Source: Chitinophagaceae bacterium (GTDB lineage: Bacteria > Bacteroidota > Bacteroidia > Chitinophagales > Chitinophagaceae). From it: a stretch of DNA of 64,000 bases. Both the position numbers and the translations under genes were made by a program. Each line of letters begins with the position of its first letter. Within the stretch, counting starts at the first letter, position 1. The stretch lies in NCBI GenBank assembly GCA_019752295.1, contig JAIEMK010000032.1, positions 1 to 64,000 of the forward strand, given 5' to 3'. Shown in pieces: positions 62,900-64,000 of the stretch. Below the pieces are notes generated by a model. The model was not told the origin of the DNA. It saw only the letters and a list, made by a program, of their open reading frames with translations, and did no database searches.

Positions 62900-63172
62900 T
62901 TAATCATAATGAAAGCGACATTGAATAACAAAACATTTTTGATCTATTCCTTTTTTGCCTTCTACCTTATATACGAGTCTGTGTTCACCAGTTATTCGAC
63001 GTGACCAAAAGCCTTTTAAATCATGCTTCAGTGGTTCTGGCTTTCCAGTTCCTTGAAAAGGCGTTTTTTTAATTTCATTAAGCAAGCCCTTTATTTTCTC
63101 AACAATAGAACTGTCTGTTTCTATCCAGTACTGGAAATCTTCCCATCCGTTTTCTGTAAACTCAAAATTCAT
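62900..63172 (-). CDS. YoeB/Txe-family toxin (ribosome-dependent mRNA interferase)
   Basis: 90 residues. GTGKPEPLKHDLKGFWSRRITGEHRLVYKV and the C-terminal QCRFHYD are the Txe/YoeB signatures; the catalytic set Glu46, Arg65, His88 and Tyr89 is present, so it should be active. It would cut mRNA on the ribosome when freed from its antitoxin. The start lies 11 bp after the antitoxin gene. The family is often mobile. Confidence 0.93.
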   Translation of the reverse strand: MNFEFTENGWEDFQYWIETDSSIVEKIKGLLNEIKKTPFQGTGKPEPLKHDLKGFWSRRITGEHRLVYKVEGKKGIDQKCFVIQCRFHYD

Positions 63173-63183
63173 AAGTTATTTTT

Positions 63184-63432
63184 TTACAACTTGAGTTTGT
63201 GAGTTTTGCCATTCTTTAATTGACTTATAGAATCCTGTAACCGTTTCCTATTGGTTGAAGTTGATAACAAATGTCCCGTTTCGTTAAGAGAGTTATACTC
63301 TTTCATTGATAAGATTACAACTGCATCATCTTCAGTAGCCCTTGAAACAACAATCACATCCGAAGACTTAGATACATCATCCAGATATTTTTTCATATTG
63401 TTTCTTAGTTGGGTAATTGATACTGCTTGCAT
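63184..63432 (-). CDS. YefM/Phd-family antitoxin
   Basis: 82 residues. [44 protein letters not shown] are the YefM/Phd DNA-binding and dimer domain; the C-terminal tail ([18 protein letters not shown]) should wrap and inhibit the toxin. It is upstream of the toxin gene with an 11-bp gap, as expected. A phased operator array lies upstream. Confidence 0.92.
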   Translation of the reverse strand: MQAVSITQLRNNMKKYLDDVSKSSDVIVVSRATEDDAVVILSMKEYNSLNETGHLLSTSTNRKRLQDSISQLKNGKTHKLKL

Positions 63433-63447
63433 AACTAATGATTTTTG

Positions 63448-63489
63448 TGTACATTCAAATGTACGTATAAACGTACGAAATATTGTACA
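63448..63489 (-). promoter_or_regulatory. YefM-type operator array and promoter of the toxin-antitoxin operon
   Basis: GTAC occurs at 63449, 63461, 63473 and 63485, exactly 12 bp apart; the outer two are TGTACA, the core known from the E. coli yefM-yoeB operator, where two such cores also lie 12 bp apart. A -7 box TACATTTG (minus strand, 63463-63456) is inside the array. Autoregulation by the antitoxin-toxin complex is very likely. Confidence 0.75.
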
Positions 63490-63552
63490 TATTTAGTTAA
63501 ACCGCCTCGAAAAGGAGCCTCAGTTGTTGGTCGTTCAACTTTCTGCCTTGTA

Positions 63553-64000
63553 TTAATTGTAGTTCATTATTTGTTTTGATGAAATTAGTTGATTAAGCTG
63601 TGTTACAAAGTCAGCATTACTTTTAAATGAGCCGTGATTTTGGAAAATTCCTGTTAGCGAACACAACTCTTCCATTTCTGCATTGTAAAATTCTATTTTT
63701 CCGGCAAAGCTTAATTTAGCTTTTTCAATACGTCCACATTTTAAAGCTGTATTAATTCTGTTAGTACACCTGCAATTGTTTGAAGGATTGTAAACACCAC
63801 AATTGCCGTTTAAAAAGCTGCTTAATATTTTTCTTGACTGTTCAAGGCGTTTTCTGAAATTTTCAGGTGTTGTGCTTGTAATTTCAGAACCGACGTTACT
63901 TTTTATTTTTAAAATGCTTCCTAAAATGAATGTTACTCTTAATTCTCTGCTCAAACATTGAAGCATAGCTAATGTGCAGCTTACTTTCATTTCTTTTTCT
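63553..64000 (-). CDS. ECF sigma factor, C-terminal part, cut by the window edge
   Basis: The frame stays open through position 64000, so the N-terminus lies outside. The visible part has the region 4 core CLSRELRVTFILGSILKIKS and TTPENFRKRLEQSRKILSSFLNGNCGVYNPSNNCRCTNRI, an extended cysteine-containing tail that I recognise from a subgroup of ECF sigma factors with C-terminal extensions. The tail continues for about 80 residues. The regulon is unknown. An internal ATG at 63990 is not taken as a start because the fold is incomplete there. Confidence 0.8.
   Translation of the reverse strand, partial: EKEMKVSCTLAMLQCLSRELRVTFILGSILKIKSNVGSEITSTTPENFRKRLEQSRKILSSFLNGNCGVYNPSNNCRCTNRINTALKCGRIEKAKLSFAGKIEFYNAEMEELCSLTGIFQNHGSFKSNADFVTQLNQLISSKQIMNYN

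Noticed and set aside
62880..62900. GTTGGGC, which fits the integron attC core GTTRRRY
   Set aside because: No matching RYYYAAC partner at the right distance and no integrase; a seven-base match is expected by chance.
1..64000. CRISPR arrays, insertion sequences, phage genes, tRNA and rRNA genes
   Set aside because: None found: no spaced direct repeats of suitable size, no transposase or integrase-like protein, and no recognisable structured RNA gene on either strand.

Overview
This 64 kb window looks like a chromosomal segment of a Bacteroidota bacterium, most probably of the Chitinophagaceae or a close relative. The signs are AT-rich DNA, three promoters of the Bacteroidota type (a -33 TTTG or TTG box with a TAnnTTTG -7 box), genes without clear Shine-Dalgarno sequences, several TTG/GTG starts, and families common in that phylum (DUF4833, HNOBA-domain sensors, FabV, DUF1080). 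No rRNA, tRNA, CRISPR array, insertion sequence or phage gene was seen.

Region 1 (about 0.1-23.2 kb) is an exopolysaccharide/O-antigen type locus. A leftward operon carries a half-length TolC-like protein, a Wzc-like copolymerase with a degenerate kinase domain, a membrane GT2, a 46-residue membrane peptide, a Wzy/ligase-like protein, and GT4, GT8, GT14 and GT2 glycosyltransferases. Around it lie a hexapeptide acyltransferase, two polyprenyl-phosphate sugar-phosphate transferases (one fused to a dead receiver domain and carrying a Cys4 insert), a CheY-like receiver, a Gfo/Idh/MocA dehydrogenase and a FemAB-like protein. Between them sit an oxidoreductase-MaoC fusion with an acyl-CoA dehydrogenase, and a sigma-54 activator coupled to an HNOBA-domain hybrid kinase that has lost its ATPase domain.

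Region 2 (23.2-31.6 kb) is a YbhGFSR-like drug-efflux operon (TetR, TolC, HlyD, two ATPases, two ABC-2 permeases). Its promoter runs directly into a perfect 16-bp palindrome, and a second copy of this operator lies inside tolC. A 7-bp tandem repeat fills one intergenic gap.

Region 3 (31.6-42.1 kb) holds a complete oxygen-tolerant type, group 1 [NiFe] uptake hydrogenase. hyaABCD runs leftward; a small His-containing membrane protein and hypA-B-F-C-D-E run rightward, with an FNR-like palindrome in the shared intergenic region. hypD has an apparent one-base frameshift at its ninth codon.

Region 4 (42.8-52.1 kb) is a seven-gene complex I/hydrogenase-4-like membrane module (hyfB-hyfB-hyfC-hyfE-hyfF-hyfG-hyfI). 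It has lost the NiFe-binding cysteines and three of the four proximal-cluster cysteines, so it is a hydrogenase-like complex that cannot be a hydrogenase. It is the most striking system here.

Region 5 (52.3-64 kb) is mixed and partly accessory: DUF1275, FabV, DUF1003, a DUF1080-DUF1801 pair bracketed by about 100-bp inverted repeats, YHS and DoxX-like genes, a tightly coupled DinB/NRDE/ATP-grasp/ECF sigma/zinc-finger operon, an ArsR-AHSA1-VOC operon with clear operators, a YefM-YoeB type toxin-antitoxin pair with a 12-bp phased operator array, and the 3' part of an ECF sigma gene cut by the window edge.
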